Source of the DNA: Platynereis dumerilii
Lineage: Eukaryota; Annelida; Polychaeta; Phyllodocida; Nereididae
Assembly: GCA_026936325.1 (NCBI GenBank)
Contig: JAPTHN010000100.1
Location: 535,501-599,500 of the forward strand
Direction of reading: 5' to 3'
Length of the DNA stretch: 64,000 bases
Shown here piece after piece: positions 25,961-37,310 of the stretch. Every line of letters starts with the position of its first letter. Position 1 is the first letter of the stretch. The translations under genes and the position numbers were made by a program. The notes under the pieces were generated by a model that made no database searches, had not been told where the DNA came from, and was given only the letters and a program-made list of their open reading frames with translations.

Positions 25961-27984
25961 AGGACGCTTACATTGGCTATCGATTTGGACTGGTGCTTTT
26001 ATATGGTAAAAAAGCAAAAACAACAGATCATTCAAAGCAACACGCATGGTACAGCAAGGCCTCATGACTTTTATTATCAAGGTTATTTAATAGCTAAGTG
26101 TTCAATTAATGTTGTCTGCAGTTTATTTGTAAATCTTCGGAGCCAAAAGCTAAGATCCTTGCTCAGACATCTCCATGAGGACACATTTGGTAGCCTGAAG
26201 ATGAAGAAACCAATTTTAAAAGGCTGATATAACATATCAAAAACCAGAGAATTATTTGTTTGCTCTGCAGATGGTCATAGAGGTGTTATATTAATTGGAC
26301 TTCTCATTTCATCCGTTATTGACAACCAAAAGAGCTTGCCTTAGAGGGATGCACTATTTATATCCAACTTCAGAGACAAATGCCCGAGTCCATCTTTCTA
26401 TGTAGGACCAATTCCTTTTCAGCCATTTATAGCCTTTGATCTGCAAGTAATCCGTCTGAAGTGATGTATTTAAATGGAGCCAGTTGCTTGACCTGTCATA
26501 CGTCATGTGACATGCGTGACGTGACATTATGACGCTGGACGTGACACCGTGACGTTGATACACGACTTCCGGTGACGTCACATTGTAAGATCCAGGTTAT
26601 TGATCATTGTTTATTGAATCATAACTAATCTTGGTTAACAGTAACTAACACTCATTAAGGCTGTGTCATATTAACTCTTAATTATGGATCTCATCTCACT
26701 GGTAGGTGGCACTGGGGTAACTATCTAAAACTCAGAAGTCTAACTCAACAATAGCCATTGTGCTTTTTAGAAGTCAAACACCCCAATTGTCTCATGCTGG
26801 TCATTGTCTGAACCCCCTTGCCTGCACACCTGTGAGAGGCCCTAATTGCCCTATTGGTATGACAACTTAGGACCTCCCATCAGGGTGCTTTGAGTTGGTC
26901 AAGCAATGACACTAGAGAATTGGGCTCTCAATTGGCTTGGGGCAATTAAAGGTAAACTTGTGCCACCTAAATGTGGAAGATACCCACATTGTGTCTTTGT
27001 CTCATGGTTTATAATGTTGGGATTGTTAAAAGGGTCAGGGAACAGATCCTCAGTGAGAATCATCATGGCTCAATGGCCATGTCTGTATATAATTTGTATG
27101 TATGTAAATGAGGTCACTGACTGGAACAGTCAGCCATCTTGGAAATAAAGCTTTAGTTTATCTCTGGTCTTGAAGCTGTCAACATCAACCATCTTGTCTG
27201 TCTTGATTTAAACCTTTTGAAATGGAACTTTAGGAAGCAGATATGTATCATCATACATATCTAATTGAGTTACTGCTGGACACTAATTAACAGCCGCCAG
27301 ATAACTCATAACATGTCACGCCAGTAAAAGCCCGTTTGGGACTAGAAGGTTTGGCTAGTAGGTCTAGTGTAGTTCTGGTCCTCACTGTCTCACAGAGTTA
27401 GTGATTTGGTATAAGAGTAGAACAGACCAGTTATACTTTAGGAAGTGATGTTTTTATATGAATAGATGGAATTGGCATTTTCACTAATTGATACATATAT
27501 GCTAGACAAACACGTACATAGATGGATAGAAACAGAGAGACAAATAGATAGAACATAGATAGATTGACGCGTAGACAACTAGAATGTCCTAGATACATTA
27601 TTGTACAAAGAAAAACACGAGACACACACTTTTGATAATACAAGTTAGGCAGAAAAATTAGGGTAATTGAATTTTGTAAAAATGGGATGTTCTCCTTTTC
27701 AGACATACATTTATAAAACATTACTCTTTTTTTTAGATGTTATGTGATGCATTTCGACATGAACTTGCTTTCCAAATGAGACATCGTGTGTTGTTAAAAT
27801 ATGGATACTGTAAACCAAGACAGCACATTAATTTTCTCACAGCTTTGAATTGCAAAATTGTATTCAATTTCCCAGAGATCATTCTGTAATAATAATATCT
27901 TAGATGTTAATGGAAGCCATTTGGATTTTACCATGTGTTGATTCTTTTGTGTCAGGTAAAGTATAATATTTAATATTGGCTTTG
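25961..27984. other. single-copy spacer without recognisable gene
   Basis: I see no long frame, no box pair and no alignment to the arrays. A TATATAA motif (about 27088) followed by AATAAA (about 27145) gives a weak promoter-to-polyadenylation look, but neither end of an element could be set. The only clear structure is the TGACG-rich patch at 26501-26580. Confidence 0.5.
26501..26580. repeat. cluster of TGACG/CGTCA half sites
   Basis: Within 80 bp there are about seven TGAC-G or CGTCA half sites (for example 26501, 26517, 26530, 26550), ending in a full TGACGTCA at 26573-26580. Unlike the two MITE-borne clusters, no inverted ends are seen around it. It may be an independent element remnant or a chance CpG-containing island in AT-rich DNA. 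Confidence 0.6.
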
Positions 27985-28145
27985 TGTTTGAATCCAGCTC
28001 TTGCCATGTTTACTGGACCCATGTTGGACGGCTGTTTCAATAATACTTCGCCTCATTGCCATGTTCTCCTCCAGTCCTAACTAGCCTACCAGGTGTATAA
28101 ATACGTAATGTAAAGCCCCAATTATCCATCAATCCATCTATCTCT
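27985..28145 (+). mobile_element. 5'-truncated tRNA-derived SINE (family 1)
   Basis: It begins at the B-box end (TTGAATCCAGCTCTTGCC) and continues with the body shared with the copy at 29638: ..TGTTGGACGGCTGTTTCAAT.., then CCTCATTGCCATGTTCTCCT, then GCCTACCAGGTGTATAAATA, then GTAAAGCCCCAATTATCCAT and an ATC-rich tail. The A-box part is missing. It lies directly upstream of the second SINE family. Confidence 0.75.
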
Positions 28146-28158
28146 ACTTTCATCAGCA

Positions 28159-28484
28159 GCTGGGTGGCCAAGTGGCTTAAGTGCCCGCCTGCTCCGCTGA
28201 AGGTCTTTGCCTGCATGGGTTCGAACCTCGGGTGGGAACCCAAAATTTTCAGTTGACCTTCATGAGCAAAATCCCAGCTGGATGTCGTTCGGATGAGACG
28301 TTAAATTGGCGGCCCTTGTATCAGTGTCTATGCTGGGCAAGTAAAAGATCCCTCACATGGGGTAAATGTGTAACATGTTGAGGACTCCCGCTCTCTCTCT
28401 CATCTCATCAATCAACCCTCGTGAGCGCCCAGAACTGGGCTTAGAGGGCTGCACTTACCATATCTATCTATCTATCTATCTATC
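28159..28484 (+). mobile_element. tRNA-derived SINE (family 2) with TATC tail
   Basis: An RNA polymerase III type head: A-box-like TGGCCAAGTGGCTTAAGTGC at 28165 and a perfect B box GGTTCGAACC at 28218-28227, spaced as in tRNA genes. The body holds GGATGTCGTTCGGATGAGAC at about 28280 followed by GTTAAATTGGCGGCC, which resembles conserved central SINE domains of animals (Nin-DC or Deu type; I cannot say which). The 3' region GAACTGGGCTTAGAGGGCTG ends in six TATC units. It is not a functional tRNA, since the acceptor stem does not pair. Confidence 0.85.
28461..28484 (+). repeat. (TATC)n SINE tail microsatellite
   Basis: Six perfect TATC units directly after the SINE body, the usual place for a simple tail. 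Confidence 0.85.
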
Positions 28485-29622
28485 AACCAAAGAGGCTGAA
28501 AATCCCTGACAGAGTCAGACTACAAATAATTTCGCTAGAAAAATGAGATACTTCAAAAAGTCATCCTGTACTATTCCATTTGATCTATGTCCATTATTCT
28601 GTGAAGCTGTCAACAAAACTGACAAGATTCATCTTTTTATTAAGATTGATCATTTCCCTCTAAACCATTTGACCTCAGCTATAACTACTGGTCACTAACA
28701 TGAGTTATGAGTACCTCTTGACCCAACAGTCATAACTTTTTTTGTAACAGTCATAACACACTACATCAGGTCTGTCTCAGAGTGGTTTAAGTCACATTGA
28801 CAGTATTAGGTAGTAGTGTGTTGGATATGTTAGATATTACAATGGATATTGTAATAGATTTTGCCTGAAAGGTGAGTTACATTGTTTGACATCATAAAGA
28901 GAAATAATGTTATTCTTATTGTTTAATTGACATAAAATATTTTATGTAAATTTATTGTTATACATTAGCTCAAATTGAGCTAATGTGACTCTCTGGGATT
29001 CATGTATGTTAATGTCCATGTGCCCATAATGTCCATTGAATGAATTTCTAAGCATTAAGAATTTCGAAATTGAAAATATATTGTTTTCTCGCTTTCCACT
29101 CAGGGAGTTGCATTAAGTGTTAGTCTTGTATAACACTATGTTGTTGTCAAAATATATCTGGCATGCTATTTTAATTCCGTCTACAGCTTTGGACAAGCTA
29201 TCAAAATCTTTGTCAACCTCTTTCCACGTTATATAATGAAATGACACAGCTTCATTTCAGTCTGCTATTGCGGCAATTCCCCGTAGACATTTCGTTGCTC
29301 TTTTCGGCTATTTGCTTGAGGGAATCGATTGGCACACGACAAGACCTGAGTCTAAATAAACTTTCTTGGCCACGTCTGGTCGCTGATCTTTGCCAAGGAA
29401 ATGAAAGGTCGAGTCAATCCGCTACCTTGACAAATCGCCTTCAGACGAAATTGGCCTCAAACACAGCCTGGAACATGGCTCAGACTGTGTTTGATAAGGA
29501 ATTTGTCTTGGCTTGTCTGGACGGATAAATTACCTTCAAATTCTTTTGTGTTTCCATCAGTTGTAATATTACTTGTGGCTATCTATACTGTATCAGTCAG
29601 ATTTTGTCTCTCTACTTATATG
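28485..29622. other. spacer, one short frame of doubtful meaning
   Basis: Mostly AT-rich without structure. Positions 29230-29530 are more GC-rich and hold a 95-codon frame (29241-29528) ending at a stop, with no recognisable domain, no clear flanking splice pair and no repeat relation. I do not call it a gene. No other feature is seen. Confidence 0.45.
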
Positions 29623-29624
29623 GT

Positions 29625-29638
29625 GGGGGGGGGGGGGG
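29625..29638 (+). repeat. poly-G run
   Basis: An uninterrupted run of 14 G just before the SINE head. Such runs form G-rich slippage sites. It may be part of the SINE's 5' junction. Confidence 0.9.
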
Positions 29639-29803
29639 AGGGTTGGTTGGTCTAGTGGTAGCGTGCTGGCAATCGCTGGGTCAAGGGTTCGAATCCAGCT
29701 CTTACCGGGTCACCTGGGCCTATGTTGGATGGCTGTTGCAATCATCCTTCTTCTCATTGCATAAATACATGATGTAAAATCCCAATCATCCATCGATCTA
29801 TCT
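29638..29803 (+). mobile_element. tRNA-derived SINE (family 1), near full length
   Basis: A-box-like TTGGTCTAGTGGTAGCGTGC (about 29648) and B box GGTTCGAATCC (29686-29696) form the head. The body reads GGGTCACCTGGGCCTATGTT, then GGATGGCTGTTGCAATCATC, then CTCATTGCATAAATACATGA, and ends in CCCAATCATCCATC. It lacks about 30 bases (the CCATGTTCTCCTCC..CCTACCAG part) found in the 27985 copy. Head similarity to Gly/Glu-type tRNAs (TAGTGGTAGCG) is visible. Confidence 0.88.
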
Positions 29804-30289
29804 GTTATTATTTCCCGTTGTTTTTTCTTTCATCTTATTATTGTGCCTGTCATATATATCCAGGTCCAAGAATTTGTTAATGAAAATGCGCTCTTGGCAG
29901 TATGTCTTCATCCTTACCAGACAGCTGGCATTACTATTACTTTTTTTCTTTCTCGTCATATTGGTTTTTTCATTATCACTTCCATCATACGGCTTCTTGG
30001 AATCATCAGTTTTCTGACAGGTTCTATCCAATGAGATGTTGTCGTTATCTGGAATTATGTCATGATATTGCGGGGAAAAGTTGTATGTTATGAAAAGGAA
30101 AACATCTTGTATGATGGTGACAGGACAGGGTATCCGATGAACAACATCATCCAACATAGACAGATTTTATAGTACCTCATAATTGTAAAGTAATCTTAAT
30201 TTAACATTTATACCACAACATATAATATTATATGTGAAAATGCAGATAAATTGAGCTGTGATAGGTGTGCAAAAAAGTCAGTATAGCTT
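29804..30289. other. spacer before array E
   Basis: No gene or repeat recognised. The minus-strand frame at 29798-30157 (119 codons) is rich in Lys, Asn and Asp, starts in the SINE tail and has no family resemblance. Confidence 0.4.
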
Positions 30290-33200
30290 AATGTAATTGT
30301 GAGGTCAAATTGGATAGTAAGTACTTTTCTTATGATATCTGTGACTGGTTATTGTCTCTCTAGGGATTCTCTTACAGAATTCCTAATAAATTCATGGAAG
30401 TCCTAATAATTCTTTTCGGGATTCCCTGTGATGTCATAATGATGCCATTAGCCAATTGAATCCACAGGCCCTATATGACAAAATGAGGAATGACAGTGTA
30501 TGATATTTTTTTAATGTGTCTGACATTGTCTCTGATCATATTGTTTCTCCTTTCCTTCAAGAATGAAGTGGTTTTGTGATTATTTTGACATGTTGGATTT
30601 TGTAAGCTTCCCCTTGTCAGCTTTAATACATGGCACTCCTTTGAAAATGGTACTTTTTTCAGAGATACGAGAATTTGAACATTCGAATTAAAGTTATCTT
30701 GTCAGAATGTCAGATGCACATACTCTGAGGCAATGCCCAATAAAAATGGCTCAATCAGTTGTTTTATTGTCAACTGCTGTTGGGATCACATTGCATATGA
30801 ACCCACTGACCAAATGATTGGAAACCAGTTGTTATTTTGCCATTGGATTTGTGATAACTTGGATTCTGATTTTATTAGAATCCGTCCATGCACAACAATG
30901 TTTTGGAAGAATATTAACACAAATTGAATGATGAAACAACACAGTGTTTCCAATCTTTTGGCTGGCAGTCTAAAAGTCGTATGTTGTGTTCTTGTCCCAC
31001 AATGCGAGGGCTTCAGCCTTAGATATTCTGGACATGTGTAGATGTCTCAAAATTATATGATATATGAAAAGAGAAAACAGAGCACAGAAAAGATACAAAA
31101 TATCTGTGTAACATCGGGGGACACATCTATACAGGAGAGAAATTCTGAATTTGTCCATGTATGCAATGCTATGCATGTCTTGGGAAGTCACTCTCTGATT
31201 TATAAGTCTAAGGGGGACACTATCAGATATGGCAAGCACTTTCAGCAGCCAGGGCTGTGATGCTGCATTAGATAGTGCTAAACTGTGTCACTAGAGAGCT
31301 AGAAACTATAATAGAAGGCTGTAGGGCCAAGATCATTTGGTAATTTCAAGATAGATGAAATGTGAACTCAGAACCATGTCTTGTGGCCCCCATGTCCAAA
31401 ATGGATAGGCTGGTCGCCTCATGATTAGCTGGGGCAATGAGATATGGCCCATAACTGACAGAAGCATTTCTCTGTTGTTGAAATAAATAGATCCTGTATC
31501 CATAAAGTAGCACTGCAGCAGCTGAGCACTGCTGATGCTTAGGAGTGTTCTATCTACTGGTAAATCAGCTTTTGAACAGATACTACAAACCAAAGAAATG
31601 ATCCTTGTTCGACTCTTCTTGCACTGTCATCTTACTTTGTTTTGTCTTTCTCTACACCGTACGGCCTACACCTTTGTTTTTTATGTTATCTTTTTTTTTG
31701 TTCGGAGTCTGCCAATAACTGTTATAACTACATGTCTTATTTTCTTGTTTGTTGTTGTATTCTTTCCCATTCTTCCTCTTAGTCTTCCTTATCTTTTTCT
31801 TCTGCTTCATCTCCTTTCTGTTCTTCTTCTTTTGTTCTTCTTCCGGATATTGAAAACCCATACCTATAAGTAAGCCAATCAATCAATCTAAGTACCAAAA
31901 ATGTGAAAGGCAATCTACCAAATGATCAAGATTTTTGCTTGCTTGCAGTAATCTGCTTTAACTTGCCAAGAGATGGACCAAGCAAAATCCATCTGTTCAT
32001 CTTCTACTGTCCTATTTATTTCTTTACCTCTTTCCCTTTATCTTCTCCTTCTTTGTATCCTTCTTCGGCTTTTTAAAAAGATGCTCAACATCTCGCTAAA
32101 TCAAACCCCTCTGAGCTTTCAAGATACCATCAGCAGCTTCTGGAATTTCTCATAAACCTTTCGGAAACTCCAAGGAATTACGTTAGGTAAAAAAAGCCTA
32201 ATTCCAAAATCTTAGGGCGCTGCTTGCGTCAGAAAATGCAGCCAGCAATGCTATACCATTTCGAAACAGGCCTTTCTAAGAAATATATCCAGATATATGC
32301 TTTTGTTTATACTGCTGTTGTATATTGTGCTGATATGCTCTGGTGATATTCTGCAATGAGGCAATTTAGATTTGTATCTATAAAGGCAACCCATTTAGCC
32401 TTATCTTTACTGCCATTGTTTTGGTATTATCTGTTTGAGATATTTTCCCCTCATCATTATGTTATAGAGATGGTAATATCAAGGTCTTGGGGATATTCGG
32501 ATGTAATGTTTGTTCCCAGGTCATTCCTATGATGTCAGAAATAAGTGCAGTCAGTTTGTAAACTTCTCATCAAAATCATTAGTCTGATATAATTTCTTGG
32601 ATTATTTCTGTTTCTTCACGTTCTATTCTCTAGGTACGGTACTCAGCTATCTACATTTTAATTTATCCATCAATCATTTCTTGGCATCTACTGGTTTAAT
32701 TCTATTATTTACTATTATTTTTCCTATCACAATTTTGCATTCAAACAAAACAACTGAAACTGGTCATCTTCATCTAAACACTACTAAACCTCATATTCAA
32801 CTTCTATTCCTGAGGATCTTGTCCTTTTGGACCATAAAAGATGCCTTAGCCATCACTGCAGATAGATCGATGGATAGACAGAATTTTAGAATGATGAATA
32901 TATTGATTTAATAAACATGTTAATAATTATTTAGAGTTTGATTGAATTTAATCATCACGTATAAAAGTATAGATATGATGACAGCTCATGTAGAGTGCCT
33001 TATGCAGAATTGATGATCACAAAATTGATGACATTTCCATCATAAAACCAAAACCAGCCCATCAGATAATGACACTTGTAGCATCAGACTGCATATCAGA
33101 ATATTGATAATGGCAAGAATCCTTCATTTCTGCATAAATTATCAGCACTTGAGGTCAGTGCAAATCATCTGCATTCATGACTTGTTCTTATCAAAGCCTG

Positions 33201-34400
33201 ACTTATGCAACTGTCCAATTCATGACAGCCAGAACTAGCTGATAGCATTAACAGATACAAGTCAGCAACTAAAATTAAGGCCTCTGGCTGGCATGAACTG
33301 TGCACCAAAGCATTTTGTTGATCTCCGTAGGCCAGAAATTTGATAAGATCATCAAGATATTGCCTGGTTTGAGACCCTGAGTGTTCTGTTTGAGACTGTC
33401 CTTTGTTATTGCTTTTGAGGGTGATTGGTAACTTTTAGCCATCCCTGCACACTACTGTTTCACTCCTGATTAGTTGCACTGATTTAGTGGGTCTGGCGGC
33501 CACTCATTTCAGTTCTGTGGCAGTTTATTGCCAGGAGTAGTCAGTTGCCAATGTTGTGACTAGAAGTTGGCTGATTGTTTTTCTATCGTACTCAAACTGC
33601 TACTTCAAACTTGGACATTTGGCTCAATTTATGTGATTTCATTTAAGATATCCATGGTTCATTTATTTAATTTATAGAAATTGTATACAAGAATTCACTC
33701 ATAATGTGTACATGCCTATATTTATATACTGACCCATTGCAGTTTATGTTACTTTGAAAAAAAAAAGGCATTTAAGGCAGCCAAAGAAACTTTGCAGAAA
33801 TTAGTTTTGCACAGTGTATGATACACATGGCTCTAAATATCTTATTCTTATTGTAATACAGGTTTCATCTAATTAGATGAGAACCAGCTACTTCAGGAAG
33901 TATGTAAGTAAATATTTTGTAGATATTATGGAAAGATGTAAAAGAAGTTTTTCCGAATTTGATCTAACAACAAAACATCACATGATTCACAGCCATTCTG
34001 ATTGCATTTTGGAAACAGGCGTTTACAAGAGTCAGCCAGGGGAAAGTACTGAATGCAGGTAGTTTTGCCTATATTACTGTGTATGGAACTGCTGCAGAAA
34101 GTTGTTCTTTATTTATATTAGAAGAGATATTGATCAGGGATTTAGGGGGCTACTGGCTGCCAAAGTCATTCAAAGGAGTCACCCAAGGGACAGCACTGTA
34201 GCGCTAGGTTTTTTCGAGGTGTCAACGAAATGTGAATTAAGGTGCTCAATCCATCTCTTTATGTGGAAGCTGTGAAGCTGGTCCAGAAACCAACAGGGAC
34301 AGCCTGCATCTATGTAGTGTAGAAATGAAAGTTGGAAATGGTTAAGTTTTAGAGACTTTTGGACACGTCCAAAAGTCTTCTTGGATTATATTATACCGTG
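30290..34400 (+). repeat. segmental duplication copy E1
   Basis: First E copy. Marker blocks: AGGGCTTCAGCCTTAGATAT (31006) through the AACTGACAGAAGCATTT stretch (31455), a pyrimidine-rich stretch (31780-31850), TCAAGATACCATCAGCAGC (about 32118), ATGGTTCATTTATTTAA (33653) and the end module AGAAGAGATATTGATCAGGG (34120) to GGGGACAGTCTGCTGG (34401). Relative to E2 and E3 it lacks about 250 bp after the GGACCATAAAAGATGCC motif (32830). Frames across the copies are disrupted independently. Confidence 0.88.
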
Positions 34401-35171
34401 GGGACAGTCTGCTGGGTCTGTGTTTCAATCTTTTCGCTAGCAGTACAAAAGTGTTACATTGTGTTCTCGTCCCGCAATGTGAGGGCTTCAGCCTTAGATA
34501 TTCTGGACAGGTGTAGATGTCTCAAAATTATATGATATATGAAAAAAGCAAGCAGAGCTCAGAAAAGATACAAATTATCTGTGTAACATCGGCGGACACA
34601 TCTATACAAGAGAGAAATTCTGAATTTGTCCATGTATGCAATGCTATGCATGTCTTGGGAGGTCACTATCTGATTTAATGGTGTATTAAAGGGGGACACT
34701 ATCAGATATGGGAAGCACCTTTAGCCAGCCGAGGCTGTGATGCTGCATTAGATAGTGCTAAACTGTGTCACCAGAGAGCTAGAAACTATAATAGAAGGCT
34801 GTTGGACCAAGACCATTTTGGTAGGTCCATGAAACAAGCAAGAGAATCATGTCTTCTGGGTCCCATGTTCCAAATGGATAGGCTATTTACCTCATGATCG
34901 GCTTCAACAGTGAGATATTGGCCATAACTGACAGAAGCATTTTCTTTGTTGTTGCAATAAATAGAAACTCTATCCATAAGGTAGCAGTGAGTCTTGCTGA
35001 GCACTGCCGATGTTCAAGGAGTATCCTAGCTTATGGGAAATAGTTTCAGTGCTTTTAGGATTATGCTGAGAGCTGCAGAAGTATTGCTATGTTTGACTAC
35101 TCTTCGTCTTTGTCTTCTTTCTATCTTCTTCCGCTTTCTTTTCTTTCTTTCATGGAAAACAGTACCAATTA

Positions 35172-35938
35172 GGGGAGAGTGGGGCCAGTTGACACTTTTT
35201 TCGTCTTTCACATGTAAATATTAGTTTGTCGCATCGAGATTGGAGCTTTCATAGAATTTAAATTACTTGGTCTGTTGGGATATCATGTCATCATAAGATA
35301 ATGTGTTATGTGTAGATGGAAACCCACCTCTTTAGAAGGGTGTCCCATAAAAAGGGTGAAGCCAGGCTATATATAGATACATGGAGGTAACAGTGGGGCC
35401 AGTTGAACCAGAGGAGTTTTTGGCAGTTTATTATGATTTTTTTTTAATCAAATTTTTAACAAAATACAGTTACAATGAACGGTACTATTCAGTAAAAACT
35501 GTTTTTCTAATAGGCCCATTACAATGGATTAAAATTAATGGAAAAATTTATTATTAAAGTTTAACCATCGACTGGTTCAACTGGTCCCAGGCTATTCTTT
35601 GAAGGGAAAGGAATGTGTGAGATATGTCAAATTTAGCCTAAACATGATGTGGTTCTAGCTGAACTTGTTAGTAAAAATTAAGGACTGCAGCCCCACACTT
35701 CACCCATCATCCTTACAATGGTTCAACTGGCCACAACGGATTGTTCAACTGGCTCCGAGGGTGGGGCCAGTTGAACCACTTTTTTTTTTTTTTGGAGGCT
35801 CATATGTTGGCCCTGGTAAGATATACACTAAAAACCTAAAGTTGGACCTTTTCCATCCTTGTTCTCCTTGAAAGCAGTAAAGGTATGCACACGGGAGAGA
35901 AATTTCTAAAATTTGGTTCAACTGGCCCCGCTCTCCCC
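35172..35938. mobile_element. MITE-like element, ends GGGGAGAG.GGGGCCAGTTGA
   Basis: A 767-bp insertion in E2. Left end GGGGAGAGTGGGGCCAGTTG; the right end reverse-complemented is GGGGAGAGCGGGGCCAGTTG. TA flanks both sides (35170-35171, 35939-35940). In E1 the corresponding point is near 31865, where GAAAACCCATACCTATAAGT runs on without interruption. Inside, GGGGCCAGTTGAACCA or its reverse complement occurs at least four more times (35393, 35572, 35718, 35761). No transposase. TA duplication suggests Tc1/mariner-type mobilisation; the superfamily remains open. Confidence 0.82.
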
Positions 35939-36917
35939 TACTAAGCTCCATACCGCACCAATGTGGCATACCATTCTAGCCACAATAATGGCAAAGACTT
36001 CCTTTACTTGTTTCCAGTAATCCGCTTTGATTGAGAGATAGAGCTGACCCTCATTTATCCATCTTCTCGATTCCTGTTGCTTTTCTTTTCTTCTTTACTC
36101 TTATCCTTCCTATTGTCTCCTTCTTCCACTTTAAGATATATACAACATCCTTGTTGAGCCAAATCCCTCCTGAGTTTTCAAGATACCATCAGTACTGCTG
36201 AAGTTTCTCATGAACCTTTTTCGGCACTTCGAGGGAATTAAGTTGGGCAAAAAACCTAATCCCAAAATCTTCAGGTGCTTGCTTGCTGTCAGAGATAGCG
36301 GGAAAGACACACTATACTATTTGCAAAAAAAGCCTTCTGACAATCATTTGCAAAAATAGTGTAGCAAAATGTTGTGGTATTACACAACTACTCAGTCAAA
36401 AAGATGATGTATATAATGGCAAGACCTTTCTGGCCTGGGATGTACACTGGCTTATTTGCGATGAAAAGCAAAGATGCACTATGCCGTTTTGGAAAAAGAG
36501 CCTTTCTGATTATCATTATGCAGACCTATTGTGATAATGTTATTGTGATAATGTGTTGTGATAAAATTCTGCCGTTGAGCAATTTAGATGCTATCTGTAA
36601 CGGCAAGACATTTAACCTTATCTAGACTGCCATTTGTGGTACAATCTGTGTGAAATACTCATAGCATCTTGTGGCGTTATGGTCATGGAAAGGATAATGT
36701 TATTTTGGTCTTGTGAATAGTTAGATATAATTTTTTGTTCCCGTAGACATTCTTATAATATTTGGAATAATCACGGTTTTTACTCAACTATCTATCTGTA
36801 AATTATTCAATGTTTTTATTGATTTATCATTTTGCTATCTATCTTTCTTCCAACCTCAATCTGGCAATAAAACAAAAGAAAATCAACTCAACTGGCCATC
36901 GTGATGCATACATGAAT

Positions 36918-36983
36918 CTAAACTCCATATGCAGAATCATCTTTTGTAGACTAAACTCCATATGCAAAATCATCTTTTGTAGA
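36918..36983 (+). repeat. two tandem 33-bp copies
   Basis: CTAAACTCCATATGCAGAAT begins the first copy at 36918. The second starts at 36951 with a single G-to-A change. Both end in CATCTTTTGTAGA. The duplication is private to E2 among the E copies, so it is recent. Confidence 0.88.
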
Positions 36984-37009
36984 CTTGAGACTCTCAGAAC
37001 AGGATGTTG

Positions 37010-37310
37010 TTGTGGGGTCATTTCGGACCATAAGAGATGCCCTTGCCATCACTCCACTGGGTTTTGTCAGAAGGGCCCTCCTAGGACCTTGTAGAGGTCA
37101 CATGCATGAGGGGAATTTCAATCACCAAAAGGGTCCGGTCCGAAAAGGGCGTCATCTGCCCAATATAGGGTGAGTCTGCTTCGGAAAGGCGGCCACTGAC
37201 CATCCCTTGTAAATAATGGCCTTTCGAGAAAAAATTGCCCCTTGTATTGATTTTCCCCGACATTGGTTTCCTTATTGCTTCACAAGGGATCTCTTCACAC
37301 TATTGTGGTG
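37010..37310 (+). repeat. GC-richer block shared by E2 and E3
   Basis: TCGGACCATAAGAGATGCCC.. through GGATCTCTTCACACTATTGT matches 43785-44085 with few differences, fewer than the surrounding duplicated sequence. It contains a diverged stretch of about 12 motifs such as GGTCCRGTCCGAAAA and CGTCATCTGCCCAAT. No frame is kept open in both. It is absent from E1, so it was either inserted in a common ancestor of E2/E3 or deleted from E1. Confidence 0.7.

Noticed and set aside
26880-27205. TATATAA followed by AATAAA, resembling a promoter-to-polyadenylation unit or a long terminal repeat
   Set aside because: Neither end could be set, no target duplication is visible and no paralogous empty site exists for comparison.
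28159-28240. tRNA gene candidate (A and B boxes)
   Set aside because: Acceptor and anticodon stems do not form properly, and the body and simple-repeat tail are those of a SINE.
29241-29528. 95-codon frame in a GC-richer patch
   Set aside because: Composition is mildly suggestive, but there is no family resemblance and no clear splice edges.
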